Below are positions 8,323 to 17,269 of a stretch of 32,666 nt of DNA, piece after piece; positions within the stretch are counted from its first letter, which is position 1, and each line of letters begins with the position of its first letter. Source of the stretch: Dehalococcoidales bacterium (GTDB taxonomy: Bacteria > Chloroflexota > Dehalococcoidia > Dehalococcoidales > UBA2162); contig JAUYMF010000043.1 of NCBI GenBank assembly GCA_030698765.1, positions 1 through 32,666 on the forward strand, given 5' to 3'. The position numbers were made by a program, and so were the translations under genes. A model generated the notes under the pieces. That model was given only the letters and a program-made list of their open reading frames with translations. It searched no databases and was not told the origin of the DNA.

Positions 8323-9837
8323 GTGATTAATGAAAATGCAAGTGAAGTCCAGACTTTCGTCCGGGGAACCGTAGACGAGGTCCGGAAGTTCACCCGCGAT
8401 ACGATATGGACTTTTTCAGGTCTGGGGTTTCAAAGTGTCGTAGGTCTGGTAACCGTAGCCTTTCTGACAAAGTCTTTCCCTGCCGAGCTTTATGGTGTGT
8501 GGGCGCAAATATCTGTAACCACGGCTTTGCTTGCCCCTATATTAACTCTGAAACTCGATAGTGCCTATATAAGATTCCTATCAGGTCAGCAGAACAGAGA
8601 AAAGATACGGCAGTCCCTGGGCATAGTAATCTGGCCGGTTTTCAGCATCGGGTTCCTGTTGCTGGTCATATCCTGGATTCTCAGGGAAAGCTTATCGGCA
8701 GCCATATTTGTGGATTCCCGATATATGCCCTTTGTTTCATTAACTTTCCTGTGGACTGCTGTTCGTGCCCTGTTCGGCCTATCCCTGTGCTATTACAAGG
8801 CTTTGCGCAGAATAAGAAGAGTGGCCGTTATGCAAATTGGCTGTTCCTTGTTGCAAACGGCTATTTTGGCGATACTTATAATTAACGGGTTTGATCTGAT
8901 ATGGGTCGTATTTTCCAACATTATCATTCAAGGCCTTTTCGTAATCCTGGTACTGGGCTTGATATTCCTTGAAACAGGCGTACCAACTCTCCACATCCGC
9001 GGCTTAAAGGAATACGTACTCTTCAGTATTCCAATTTTACCTTCAGCACTCCTTTTCTGGACCATGAACTCCAGTTCCAGGTATATCATTACCCACCTCC
9101 TCGGTTTATCCTATGCCGGTATTTACTCCGTTTCATGGTCACTGGTCAATCTCATCTCTTTCTTCATAACCCCGGTAGCGGCCAATGTTTTCTACACAGT
9201 ATCCGGCTTGTGGGAAAAGGGAGAGGTACAAAAGGTAAAAAGTTATCTGCAATATTCAACCAAGATCTTTCTCTGTCTGGCTATCCCGGCTATTGTTGGT
9301 CTGTCAATGTTGTCCCAACGTCTGTTGAGCGTCCTTACCACTTCCGAGTTTCTATCCGGTGAACTGTTGATTTTTTTTCTTGGCGTGGGAGTAATATTTT
9401 CAGGCGTGTATCAGATCAATGTGTACGTAGTTTACCTGGTTAAAGAGACCGGACGGTTGCCTTTGGTCATAGCTTTAGCCGCAATCATCAATGTGGGACT
9501 TAACCTGGTTCTAATTCCTCAGATTGGTATAATCGGCGCGGCAGTTTCCAGTATGGTGTCTCACTTCACTTTGGCGACGATCGTAACTGTATGGGCACAA
9601 AAAGCGATAGGAATCACTATTGACTCCAAATTATTGGTTAAGGTTGTTGCCGGGTCTGTTGTGATGGCTCTGGCCCTTTACTTCATAAGAGTTGATGGCA
9701 TTTTCGGCATCATTTTGGCAATAGTTACAGGAGCAACGATATTCGGCACAGCGCTATTTTTGATGAGAGCCTTCTCTGACCGGGAGAGGAGGCTTATGAA
9801 GGAAACAATCGCGGGACTGGTTCCTCGATTGAATTAA
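8323..9837 (+). CDS. Wzx-type oligosaccharide flippase (MATE/PST superfamily)
   Basis: This is an integral membrane protein with roughly 12-14 hydrophobic helices and few charged residues, in the pattern of polysaccharide transporters of the MOP superfamily. These flip undecaprenyl-linked repeat units across the membrane. The N-terminal FTRDTIWTFSGLGFQSVVGL and the GLSYAGIYSVSWSLVNLISF segment in the middle are characteristic. I place the start at GTG 8323, which keeps a short cytoplasmic N-terminus; the frame is open back to TTG 8275, but that overlaps the preceding gene. The length is about 504 aa. It would work with the glycosyltransferase, the Wzz-like co-polymerase and UppP of this locus. 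Confidence 0.88.
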   Translation: MINENASEVQTFVRGTVDEVRKFTRDTIWTFSGLGFQSVVGLVTVAFLTKSFPAELYGVWAQISVTTALLAPILTLKLDSAYIRFLSGQQNREKIRQSLGIVIWPVFSIGFLLLVISWILRESLSAAIFVDSRYMPFVSLTFLWTAVRALFGLSLCYYKALRRIRRVAVMQIGCSLLQTAILAILIINGFDLIWVVFSNIIIQGLFVILVLGLIFLETGVPTLHIRGLKEYVLFSIPILPSALLFWTMNSSSRYIITHLLGLSYAGIYSVSWSLVNLISFFITPVAANVFYTVSGLWEKGEVQKVKSYLQYSTKIFLCLAIPAIVGLSMLSQRLLSVLTTSEFLSGELLIFFLGVGVIFSGVYQINVYVVYLVKETGRLPLVIALAAIINVGLNLVLIPQIGIIGAAVSSMVSHFTLATIVTVWAQKAIGITIDSKLLVKVVAGSVVMALALYFIRVDGIFGIILAIVTGATIFGTALFLMRAFSDRERRLMKETIAGLVPRLN

Positions 9838-9952
9838 GGAAAGAGACAATATCTTTGAGGTGATACTTGTTTGGGGCTTTGAAATCTCCCAGTTTTGGCT
9901 GCCGTTGCGCTCTGACAGAGACGTTTCAAGCCGAACTCTTTATGAGTGAATT

Positions 9953-10906
9953 ATGCCTAGCTTGTTTCATAGCAAAATGAACATTCTGGTAACCGGGGCC
10001 ACCGGTTTCATCGGCTCTCATCTATGCCATGAATTGGTGCGGCGTGGATATGATGTCTGCGCGCTATCGTATTCGGGCAATGCTGAGAACGTGAGACCTT
10101 TATTGCAGCAGCCCAACTTTCATTTGATACGTGGAGATATACGGGAAAGAGAGGCAATCTGTCAATTGTTAAAAGATCATAATATCGGAGCTATCTTCCA
10201 CTTAGCGGCGCAACTTCCCCGTATAACTGATCATGATAATCCCTTCCTGAGTCTGGATATTAACGCCCGGGGCACTCTTAATCTATTGAGTGCTGCCGGT
10301 TCAAATAATATTGACAGGTTTATCTACAGTTCAAGTATTGACGTCTATTCCGAACCCCCTGAACGTCTGCCGGTGGATGAAAAGCATCCCACGCGACCCC
10401 GTACCCACTACGGAATAGGCAAGCTTGGAGGCGAAGTCTACGCACAGCTATATGCAAAGTTGGCCAAAGTGACTGTGCTACGCTACTCTATCGTTTATGG
10501 AAGGGGAGGCAAAAAAGGAGGAGCGGTGAACCGATTCATTCATCAGGCTCTGGACAATAACCCTTTGACAATACATGGTGATGGGAACCAATCAAACGAT
10601 TTCGTTTATATCAAGGATGTGATCAAAGCCAATCTGCTGGCTTTGGAACGGGATAAGCCGGGAATTTATAATATTGGTAGTGGCGAAGAAACCAGCATAA
10701 AGACTCTGGCCCGGACTATTCTTCAACTAACCGGGTCCAGTTCGAATGTTCGGTTTACCGCGGAAGAAAGTAACCGGCCTTTCAGGTTTGTTCTTGATAT
10801 AGGGCTCGCAAATAGAGTGTTAGGTTATCAGCCTTGCTCGCTACGCGAAGGGATCGATAGATACATTAATTCAACCATTCGCGATAGTGCCGTCATCTCC
10901 AATTAG
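9953..10906 (+). CDS. NAD-dependent epimerase/dehydratase
   Basis: This is an extended SDR sugar-nucleotide epimerase/dehydratase of 317 aa. The Rossmann motif is VTGATGFIGSHL, followed by IFHLAAQ. The catalytic pair is YGIGK (Y153, K157), and the substrate loop includes VLRYSIVYGRGG and IHGDGNQSNDFVYIKD. Two starts are possible. ATG 9953 has GAGTG a few bases upstream. ATG 9977 gives the usual family beginning MNILVTG but has no ribosome-binding site. The 115 nt before it hold no recognisable gene. It is paralogous to the epimerases at 1 and 24091. The nucleotide sugar is unknown. Confidence 0.9.
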   Translation: MPSLFHSKMNILVTGATGFIGSHLCHELVRRGYDVCALSYSGNAENVRPLLQQPNFHLIRGDIREREAICQLLKDHNIGAIFHLAAQLPRITDHDNPFLSLDINARGTLNLLSAAGSNNIDRFIYSSSIDVYSEPPERLPVDEKHPTRPRTHYGIGKLGGEVYAQLYAKLAKVTVLRYSIVYGRGGKKGGAVNRFIHQALDNNPLTIHGDGNQSNDFVYIKDVIKANLLALERDKPGIYNIGSGEETSIKTLARTILQLTGSSSNVRFTAEESNRPFRFVLDIGLANRVLGYQPCSLREGIDRYINSTIRDSAVISN

Positions 10907-10991
10907 CCTTCAATTACGGCTCTTCTGGCATAAACAGGTGACGATCTCAAGATATCCCTGTACGTCAAATACAATATTTATTTCCATCATT

Positions 10992-11531
10992 ATGGCTGGT
11001 TATTTTTCAATGAGAAAAGAAGGCGTTATCCTGATCGGGATGGCAGGTACGGGTAAATCTACCATAGGTTCAGGATTAGCCAGAGCTTTAGCATTCGATT
11101 TTACAGACCTGGATGAATACATATGCAGTACGGAGGGGCAGACAATTCAATGCATCATTAACGACAAGGGGGAAGACGCTCTTCTATTGCTGGAAAAACA
11201 GAGAATGCATGAATTGAATATGAAGCATAGGGTTATTGCACCGGGAGGCAGTATTGTTTATCTCCCCGACCTTATGAGATACCTTAAAGAGCATTCTTTT
11301 TTGGTTCACCTTGATGATACCTTCGAGAATATTCAAGGGAGGCTGGAAAACGCATCAAACAGGGGCATTATCGGGTTTAAGAGCAAATCATTACGAGAAA
11401 TCTATGATGAGAGACATCCTCTTTACTACAAATACGCTGATATTAATATTGACCAGGCGGGCAAATCAAAGGAGAAAATCATAAAGGAAATAATAGAGCA
11501 ACTACCCGGTCTTTTTCTCGTAAATATCTAG
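10992..11531 (+). CDS. Shikimate kinase-like P-loop kinase
   Basis: This is a small P-loop kinase of the shikimate kinase fold. The Walker A is GMAGTGKST (about residues 16-24). The DLDEYI motif matches the shikimate-binding DxD of AroK. APGGSIVY replaces the usual ATGGGSV. The C-terminal LREIYDERHPLYYKYADINID matches the adenine-side helix of the family, but the lid arginine-proline (RPLL) preceding it is replaced by GIIGF. The divergence and the setting suggest another hydroxylated substrate such as a sugar or cyclitol (inference); aromatic biosynthesis genes are absent. The frame extends upstream to 10887, overlapping the epimerase by 20 nt. I choose ATG 10992 because the domain begins soon after, and 11010 is equally possible. 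Confidence 0.7.
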   Translation: MAGYFSMRKEGVILIGMAGTGKSTIGSGLARALAFDFTDLDEYICSTEGQTIQCIINDKGEDALLLLEKQRMHELNMKHRVIAPGGSIVYLPDLMRYLKEHSFLVHLDDTFENIQGRLENASNRGIIGFKSKSLREIYDERHPLYYKYADINIDQAGKSKEKIIKEIIEQLPGLFLVNI

Positions 11532-11592
11532 AACAGCCATGTCACTTTTCAAGTGCCACCACAAAGGATGAAAATATCGCCGACCGAGTGAA

Positions 11593-11658
11593 CCATTCCG
11601 TGCTTGACACGGAATCCAGTTGAGTGAGATGACTGGATTCCGGCTTTCGCCGGAATGG
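11593..11658. repeat. Extragenic palindromic repeat (REP/MITE-like)
   Basis: This is a 66-bp element of two self-complementary arms. The left arm folds as ATTCCGTG-CTTGA-CACGGAAT and the right arm as ATTCCGGC-TTTC-GCCGGAAT (overlapping bases approximate). The two arms also pair with each other through CCATTCCG...CGGAATCCAGT and ACTGGATTCCG...CGGAATGG. The same kind of sequence, with a TTCCGNNTTTCGNCGGAA core next to CTGGATTCC, is a widely seen dispersed intergenic repeat in many bacteria (general knowledge, not searched here). It sits between the kinase-like gene and the nucleotidyltransferase gene and could act as a transcript-stabilising hairpin or a non-autonomous mobile element. Confidence 0.75.
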
Positions 11659-11729
11659 TATTTTCGGGAGCAACTTTTGTTGAACGAACGTTCGAAAGAA
11701 CGTGGCATCTTTTCCAGAGACGGATTGGC

Positions 11730-13079
11730 ATGATCGATTTCCAGACGCCCTTACAACCGGAATTAATTACACAGAGTAAGAATAAAAGAATGACAAACGT
11801 GAAAAATAAGACGGGACGAAACGACTGGACGATGACGGACGGTCTAAGCCGGGAAGACCAGGTTCTTCTTCATTGCGCCCGGATTAATGGGTCTCCTGAG
11901 CGGCATGAAGCCTTAAAAGTCCTGCTGTCCAGAGAACCTGACTGGGAATTGCTACTGGAAAAAGCAACCTTTCACCGGCTGTCATGCCTGCTCTCCCATC
12001 ATCTCAGAAGCGCAGAATTGACGGCATTTGTTCCACAGCCTGTGCTCAAAAAATTGCAGAGCATATACTACACGAGTTTAACCAGAAACGTGCTTCTTCA
12101 AGATGAACTTTCCAGATTGCTGGCTGCCCTTAACCGGGAGGGCATACCCGTCATCGTACTTAAAGGAGCAGCTCTACTGGGTATCGTTTACCAGGATATT
12201 AGCTTGAGACCGATGAGTGACCTCGATATCCTGGTTCCGGTTGAGCATCTTGACCGTGTCGAGGCAGTTGTTTCGCAGCACGGCTATGAGCATATATATA
12301 GTCGCCACTCTCAAGAGGTGGCCAGGGAAAAGATGCATCAATTACCGTGTATGATGAATCGCGAGAAGCACATTTTTCTGGAGATACATCAGCATATCGT
12401 TGATTCTGACTCCCCTTATCATTTCGACTTGCATCACTTCTGGAACAGAGCTCAGCGCATAACAATATTGGAAACCGATTCCCTGACTTTCGCACCCGAA
12501 GATTTGCTCATACACCTGGGTATCCATTTCATATTTGACCGTCATTACAGCAGCGTGTCCGCTATCGGGCAACTCTGCGACATTTCCGAGGTTATCCTGC
12601 ATTTTGGTGACTCACTGGATTGGGATATGGTAGAAGCCCTCGCTGAGGAATTCGGGGTCGGAGCAGCGTTGCATATCGTATTCTACGCCTGCGAGCATCT
12701 CTTGGGCACGGAAGTGCCGGAGAGCGTATTATCCCGTCTTCAGCCTTCATGGTTTAGTTCGGTTATTGCGGCACTATTCATTCAAAAGCGGGTATTGAGC
12801 ACCAGGGATTGGGTGCCTCTTTACTTTGTGGATCCAAGAGATCAGTATAGCCAACATGCAGCAATATTGGCTATTTTCAATAAGATATTTCATATTCCGG
12901 CGAGGATTTTTCAAGAGCGCGAACATCGAAAACACAGAATCTCTTACTATCTCCGATTAGTGAGGAATTTGTCTCCGGCAAAAGCCCAAAATTTAAAGCA
13001 GGACATGCTTCTGGACCGCTGGCTCCACGATATCTGTAATTCCACAAATAGAACGGCTCCTCATCATTCTAACCATTAA
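11730..13079 (+). CDS. PF14907-type nucleotidyltransferase family protein
   Basis: This is a member of the uncharacterised nucleotidyltransferase group (NTP_transf_5, Pol-beta fold). The signature is VIVLKGAALLG, followed about 20 residues later by LRPMSDLDILVP, with the paired metal-binding aspartates D-x-D at about residue 164. Downstream, HIFLEIHQHI supplies the third acidic position. The family is known from exopolysaccharide loci next to HprK-related kinases, and from some phosphorylated lasso-peptide clusters, where a homologue further decorates the phosphate. The frame opens at 11655 inside the palindromic repeat. ATG 11730, with AGAGACGG upstream, is preferred; ATG 11790 and 11832 are alternatives. 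It converges on the reversed DUF4838 gene. Confidence 0.8.
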   Translation: MIDFQTPLQPELITQSKNKRMTNVKNKTGRNDWTMTDGLSREDQVLLHCARINGSPERHEALKVLLSREPDWELLLEKATFHRLSCLLSHHLRSAELTAFVPQPVLKKLQSIYYTSLTRNVLLQDELSRLLAALNREGIPVIVLKGAALLGIVYQDISLRPMSDLDILVPVEHLDRVEAVVSQHGYEHIYSRHSQEVAREKMHQLPCMMNREKHIFLEIHQHIVDSDSPYHFDLHHFWNRAQRITILETDSLTFAPEDLLIHLGIHFIFDRHYSSVSAIGQLCDISEVILHFGDSLDWDMVEALAEEFGVGAALHIVFYACEHLLGTEVPESVLSRLQPSWFSSVIAALFIQKRVLSTRDWVPLYFVDPRDQYSQHAAILAIFNKIFHIPARIFQEREHRKHRISYYLRLVRNLSPAKAQNLKQDMLLDRWLHDICNSTNRTAPHHSNH

Positions 13080-13134
13080 CCATTGATGGTACAAGAATGT
13101 TATCCGGCGCCATATTGAAGGCAATGCTGCATGG

Positions 13135-16100
13135 TCAATCTTTGAATTTGCGGGAATCCAGTACTCTCTGAACAAAACTTAACATGGTTAACTTCGGTCG
13201 TTTGTAACGTTTGACTGACCGCCTGGCATATCGATAGCTTAGCACCCCGGCTAACGCTACTACTAATATTGTTGGAGGTACAGCAAAGATCACCGGGAGA
13301 TTACCCGATTTCCCTAAGCCTATGAAGGGTATAACGAAGGCCGGATTCTCTCCATTGCCAATTATAGTGACAACGGCCGGCTCTGAAGTCGCTTCGCCGT
13401 CACTGGCAGTGAAAGTAAAGCTATCCGAGCCCTGGAAATCACGGTTGGGAATGTATGTGACAAAGGGTAGACTGCCCGATAGTGTGCCATTGGATGGGCC
13501 GTTCGTGATGGCATAAGTCAGAGAATCACCGTCGGAGTCAAAAGCGTTCAGGATGATGTCTGTAGGAGTGTTCCCAGTAATGGTGACGTTCTGATCATTT
13601 GCAGAAGGTAGCCTGTTACTCCGGTTCACGGTGATAATAACCGTAGCCGTATTCGAGGTCGATTTGCCATCGCTGGCAGTGAAGGTGAACATGTCCGAGC
13701 CAGTGAAGGCAGGGTTAGGGTTGTAGGTGACAGACGGTAAAGCACCCGACAGGATGCCGAAAGACGGACTGTTAACGATGGCATATGTCAGAGCATCATC
13801 GTCCGGATCGGAAGCACTGACGACGATATAGAGCGTAGTATCAGAACCGGTAACCAGGTCATGGTTAAACGCAACAGGCAAACCATTAACCTGGCGTACC
13901 GTGATGCTGACATTAGCCGTATTCGAAGTCGACTTGCCGTCGCTTGCAGTGAACGTGAAGTTATCTGAACCGGTAAAAGCAGCATCAGGAGTGTAGGTAA
14001 CAAGGGAGAGAGTGGGTCCTGATAGGGTGCCGTGAGTGGGCATAGTAACCAGATTGTAGACCAGAGTATCCCCATCGGCGTCAGAAGCGCCGAGAACGAT
14101 GTCGACCGGCTTATTCAAATCCGTGACCGCGCTCTGGTTGATTGCGATGGGAGGTTTGTTTACGCTGTTTACGGTGATGGAAACGGTAGCCGTATTGGAA
14201 GTAGTTTGACCGTCACTGGTAATATAGGTAAAGTTATCGGAGCCAGTGAAGGCAGGGTCTGGTGTATAGGTGAGAACGGGTGGTGTGTCTGACAATGTAC
14301 CTTTAAATGGGCTAGAAACGATGGCATAGGTCAGAGTATCCCCGTTCGGGTCAGAGGCTGTTAGAGTAAAGCTCACCGGCGTATTCTCATCCGTTCCTAC
14401 TATCTGATCGTCAGCCACAGGCTTTGAGTTAAGCGGTACACCCCCCCCCCCCCCGCCACTTCCGCCTGATGATGGTGGTGTAGGTGGCACGGGAAGGGGA
14501 GGCGAACTATCTGCTGCCGGTACGAGTAAGTATTTTGAATCGTGCCAGACAAGAGGCGGAATGCCAACAAGCCAGAATTGTCCTGACCTGGAATTCATAT
14601 CTATTTCTACCTTCCAGATACCCGGAACAGGAGAAACAAAAGCTATTTCGTCTGAGTACCAGTCTTGTTTGTCAAAGTTGAACGGGTATGTAATTCCGTT
14701 CGGGTCAGTGAGCTGCCCGTGAGCGGGCCATTTTGAGAAAACGACACTGGCGCCAAAACGAAAATTTACAGTACCTGACGGTACGTAAAAATATTCCGCA
14801 GTGCTTCCCCAGTAAGAGGGGGCGTTCATCGGTGGGGTTTCTGCCGGCTGGAAAATATTTCTTGTGGGGTTTGCTATAATTGACGCCGGGCGGTCCGGGA
14901 CGTCCACGTATAAGGCGCTGCCAACTGGTCTCGAATATGTTGAATGGAGAATATAGGTGCCGGGGAGTGTAGCGTTAAACGTAACAGATGTCCAATCTTC
15001 CAGCTTATTCTCAAAACTTTCATAATCTATCAGCAGTCCTGTGGGGTCGTACCACTGTATTACACCTTTACCCTTTACCAGAATATCAATGTTTTCATTA
15101 CCTTCTGAGGGAACAAGAATGTCTTGAAACCATCCATGCATTACAGGGAGTCTAGGCTCAGCATCACCGAGAGTTTTAAGTTCAATCTCCCGAGGGTTTA
15201 TATAAGGGGTAAAAAATCCACTAAATGCCGCCAGGGCTTCATTCAGCCATCTCCTGGACTCCACCGCTGTGGGTGGGGTAAAGTCTTTCAGAGCTTCGAT
15301 TTCCGAAGATGTTAGTCCCCTGTTTTCAAGTTCTTTGCGCAGGTCATTCAGGACATAGTTGGAGGTAACTACATAAAGGTCTTTGATTTTGGTGATAAAG
15401 GTATAGAATTTTTTCAACTCATCAAGAGTCAGGTTCGTAATCCCTTTATTGTGCCATAGCCATAAGTAGCGAGTGTAATACTCAAGATAGCGGATACGTT
15501 CAATGATTTCGCTGTTGCCTGCCGCTAATGACTCTGCTTCGTCTAAATTTTTAAAAGAAGCTGCCAGGGCGGCATCATCCGTTTCACGGTTTTCAAAGTA
15601 GTGTTTCATTACTTGCTTCGCCGGACCAAAGGCCCTGGTATAGAAGTCGTCAAGCAAAAATTCTACGTCTGCATTGGAGTCCCAGAGGAGCTTGCTGATT
15701 AGGTAGTAGGTAAGACCGTTCCCGGCCCAACTATCTGACGCTTCGACTTTATACGCTTTGGCGCCGCTGGATGCGTACGTACTTATTTGCCTGACATGGT
15801 CAAAATTTATGTCCGGAGAGTCCTGTTCATATACCCAGACATCAAGATAATCATATATGCCAACCTCAGCACCCCGGGAACGCAACCCCTCAATCCGCTG
15901 GGTAAGGAGAAGATTAGAGTAGCTATAACCGGTTGTTACAAACGCCAGTAGATTTGGTTCAAGGTCATACGTGGGTACACCTGAATAGATGAAATAGTTA
16001 AGCAGTGATACGTATTTACCGGGGAACTCTGTTTTGATGGCTTTAGCTACTTCGTTAGCCAGGTAGAATACCCTGTCAGTGATCAGTTGCACGTTCGTCT

Positions 16101-16980
16101 GATCATATGGCGGGTTGAATCCCCCGCCGTCCCTTGGAGAGATACAGGCTGCACCCAGACCGAGCGGGTCAATGCTATAAGGTGTTTTCACTGGTGGTTG
16201 ACTTAGCTGGTCACGGGCATATTGGATGGCTCTGGCAATGACCTCAGGGTTCTCCGGATTCAGTTGCCAGGTGCCGCCGGGTGGGCTGCCAATGAACCAA
16301 TCTGGATGTTTGGGATATTCAGATATGTCTATTATAGACGAATAGGTGTGTCGACCGGGATATAACGAAGTTCCGGGCATGCGGTTCCTTAAGTTCCAAT
16401 TATTACTTGCGGTGTGGTTGTAGTTACCTGCTGGCACAATCAGTCTGTAGAAAAAGGAGGGATCCTGAATCTCGTTTAAGGTACCCGGGTCTTCCAGTGA
16501 TTCAGGTACTACTTCCCAGGCTGGATGTTTAAAGAACCAGCGGACGCCCAGTTTTTCCAATAGAATATAGGCACCATGGCGAGTAGCAGCAGAAGTTTTA
16601 CCAGTAATGCGGATACCTGCAGCATCCGAGATAATTTTCACGGCTTCATCGCTGCGGCTGGTAAAATCCGGTAGGTCCGGGTTGACATCCAGGCGAATAG
16701 CTGAATAACCCGGGTTGCCCTTAACTATCTTCCATACCTTGCCGGACATTTTCTCCAGATATGTCTGAAGCTCATTGGCGGCAGTATCCAGGAATGCGTC
16801 AGATGCAGGAAGTATGGATATAGTGTCCATATTATCCCAGCCAGACCACCCACTGGCCTTGGAAACGGGAGTTTTAGGGGGAAACATACTTGTGAAGAAG
16901 ACGCTCAGGACTATTAGAACGGACAAAATTAGTTTGACAGTAGACAGACTTCTACATTTGAACTTTCCTGATAGATGCAT
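13135..16980 (-). CDS. Membrane-anchored DUF4838 protein with four cadherin-like repeats
   Basis: This is a 1281-aa secreted, membrane-anchored protein. The N-terminus has a signal peptide (basic residues, then VKLILSVLIVLSVFF). A GH20/alpha-glucuronidase-like N-domain follows at about residues 50-170 (AANELQTYLEKMSGK; TSAATRHGAYILLEKLGVRWF). Next is a DUF4838 catalytic-like TIM-barrel region to about 620, whose relatives are putative glycoside hydrolases. A beta-rich region, a Pro/Ser/Gly linker and four repeats of about 91 aa come next, then one C-terminal helix with a basic tail. The start ATG has AAAGGA 6 nt upstream. It is the only minus-strand gene in the polysaccharide region and is divergent from the Wzz/kinase gene. 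A surface glycan hydrolase or binding protein is likely. The G14 tract in the linker coding sequence is unusual. Confidence 0.85.
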   Translation of the reverse strand: MHLSGKFKCRSLSTVKLILSVLIVLSVFFTSMFPPKTPVSKASGWSGWDNMDTISILPASDAFLDTAANELQTYLEKMSGKVWKIVKGNPGYSAIRLDVNPDLPDFTSRSDEAVKIISDAAGIRITGKTSAATRHGAYILLEKLGVRWFFKHPAWEVVPESLEDPGTLNEIQDPSFFYRLIVPAGNYNHTASNNWNLRNRMPGTSLYPGRHTYSSIIDISEYPKHPDWFIGSPPGGTWQLNPENPEVIARAIQYARDQLSQPPVKTPYSIDPLGLGAACISPRDGGGFNPPYDQTNVQLITDRVFYLANEVAKAIKTEFPGKYVSLLNYFIYSGVPTYDLEPNLLAFVTTGYSYSNLLLTQRIEGLRSRGAEVGIYDYLDVWVYEQDSPDINFDHVRQISTYASSGAKAYKVEASDSWAGNGLTYYLISKLLWDSNADVEFLLDDFYTRAFGPAKQVMKHYFENRETDDAALAASFKNLDEAESLAAGNSEIIERIRYLEYYTRYLWLWHNKGITNLTLDELKKFYTFITKIKDLYVVTSNYVLNDLRKELENRGLTSSEIEALKDFTPPTAVESRRWLNEALAAFSGFFTPYINPREIELKTLGDAEPRLPVMHGWFQDILVPSEGNENIDILVKGKGVIQWYDPTGLLIDYESFENKLEDWTSVTFNATLPGTYILHSTYSRPVGSALYVDVPDRPASIIANPTRNIFQPAETPPMNAPSYWGSTAEYFYVPSGTVNFRFGASVVFSKWPAHGQLTDPNGITYPFNFDKQDWYSDEIAFVSPVPGIWKVEIDMNSRSGQFWLVGIPPLVWHDSKYLLVPAADSSPPLPVPPTPPSSGGSGGGGGGVPLNSKPVADDQIVGTDENTPVSFTLTASDPNGDTLTYAIVSSPFKGTLSDTPPVLTYTPDPAFTGSDNFTYITSDGQTTSNTATVSITVNSVNKPPIAINQSAVTDLNKPVDIVLGASDADGDTLVYNLVTMPTHGTLSGPTLSLVTYTPDAAFTGSDNFTFTASDGKSTSNTANVSITVRQVNGLPVAFNHDLVTGSDTTLYIVVSASDPDDDALTYAIVNSPSFGILSGALPSVTYNPNPAFTGSDMFTFTASDGKSTSNTATVIITVNRSNRLPSANDQNVTITGNTPTDIILNAFDSDGDSLTYAITNGPSNGTLSGSLPFVTYIPNRDFQGSDSFTFTASDGEATSEPAVVTIIGNGENPAFVIPFIGLGKSGNLPVIFAVPPTILVVALAGVLSYRYARRSVKRYKRPKLTMLSFVQRVLDSRKFKD
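13357..14430 (-). repeat. Four tandem cadherin-like (tandem-95 type) coding repeats
   Basis: Four units of about 270 bp each encode a domain of about 91 residues. Each has an N-x-x-P-x-A opening, a (S/D)DxDGD(T/S)LTY calcium-binding-like loop, a G(T/I)LS turn, and FTGSD-x-FT(F/Y)-x-(A/T)SDG before the last strand. Units two and three are closest in the final 30 residues. Such repeats form calcium-stabilised rods that hold a catalytic head away from the membrane. The boundaries given are approximate. Confidence 0.8.
14441..14454. repeat. Homopolymer tract C14 inside a coding sequence
   Basis: Fourteen consecutive C on the + strand are read as G14 on the coding strand. They encode the glycine run between the DUF4838 region and the cadherin-like repeats. 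Tracts of this length are prone to polymerase slippage, and a one-base change would remove the repeats and the membrane anchor. They are also prone to assembly and sequencing error. Confidence 0.95.
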
Positions 16981-17269
16981 AAGAGTCCTTTCTTTTTTTG
17001 ACCAACTTGAACAGCCAGCAATACAGTAACAGTGACCGGCACATACTAGCCCGAAGATACTTGCTCCCTTGCTAAGTTACATAACAACAATCTTATATGA
17101 AAAGATACGGCGAACCAACAGCCAATCGGCTAATACTGGAGAATCAATTGGTTAGTTATATTAACTCTTGGTTTAAACGCTGAAACTGCCACATTGTTAC
17201 AGTATAGAAGATTAGTCGGAGATTTCAAAGCCAGGCCTTCCTCGCTACAAGGCAGGAGGTTCAAATATT
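16981..17269. promoter_or_regulatory. Divergent intergenic region between DUF4838 and Wzz/kinase genes
   Basis: This is 289 bp without a gene. It must hold the promoters of both divergent genes. AAAGGA precedes the minus-strand ATG, and AGGAGGT (17254-17260) precedes the plus-strand ATG with 9-nt spacing. An AT-rich stretch lies at 17150-17215. TATAGA near 17203 could be a -10 box, but I see no convincing -35. No regulator gene or riboswitch fold is recognised. Confidence 0.5.

Noticed and set aside
14460-14490. CRISPR array or other spaced direct repeats
   Set aside because: The repeated sequence at 13357-14430 is protein-coding (four cadherin-like domains) with diverged units of about 270 bp, and no short repeat/spacer pattern is seen elsewhere.
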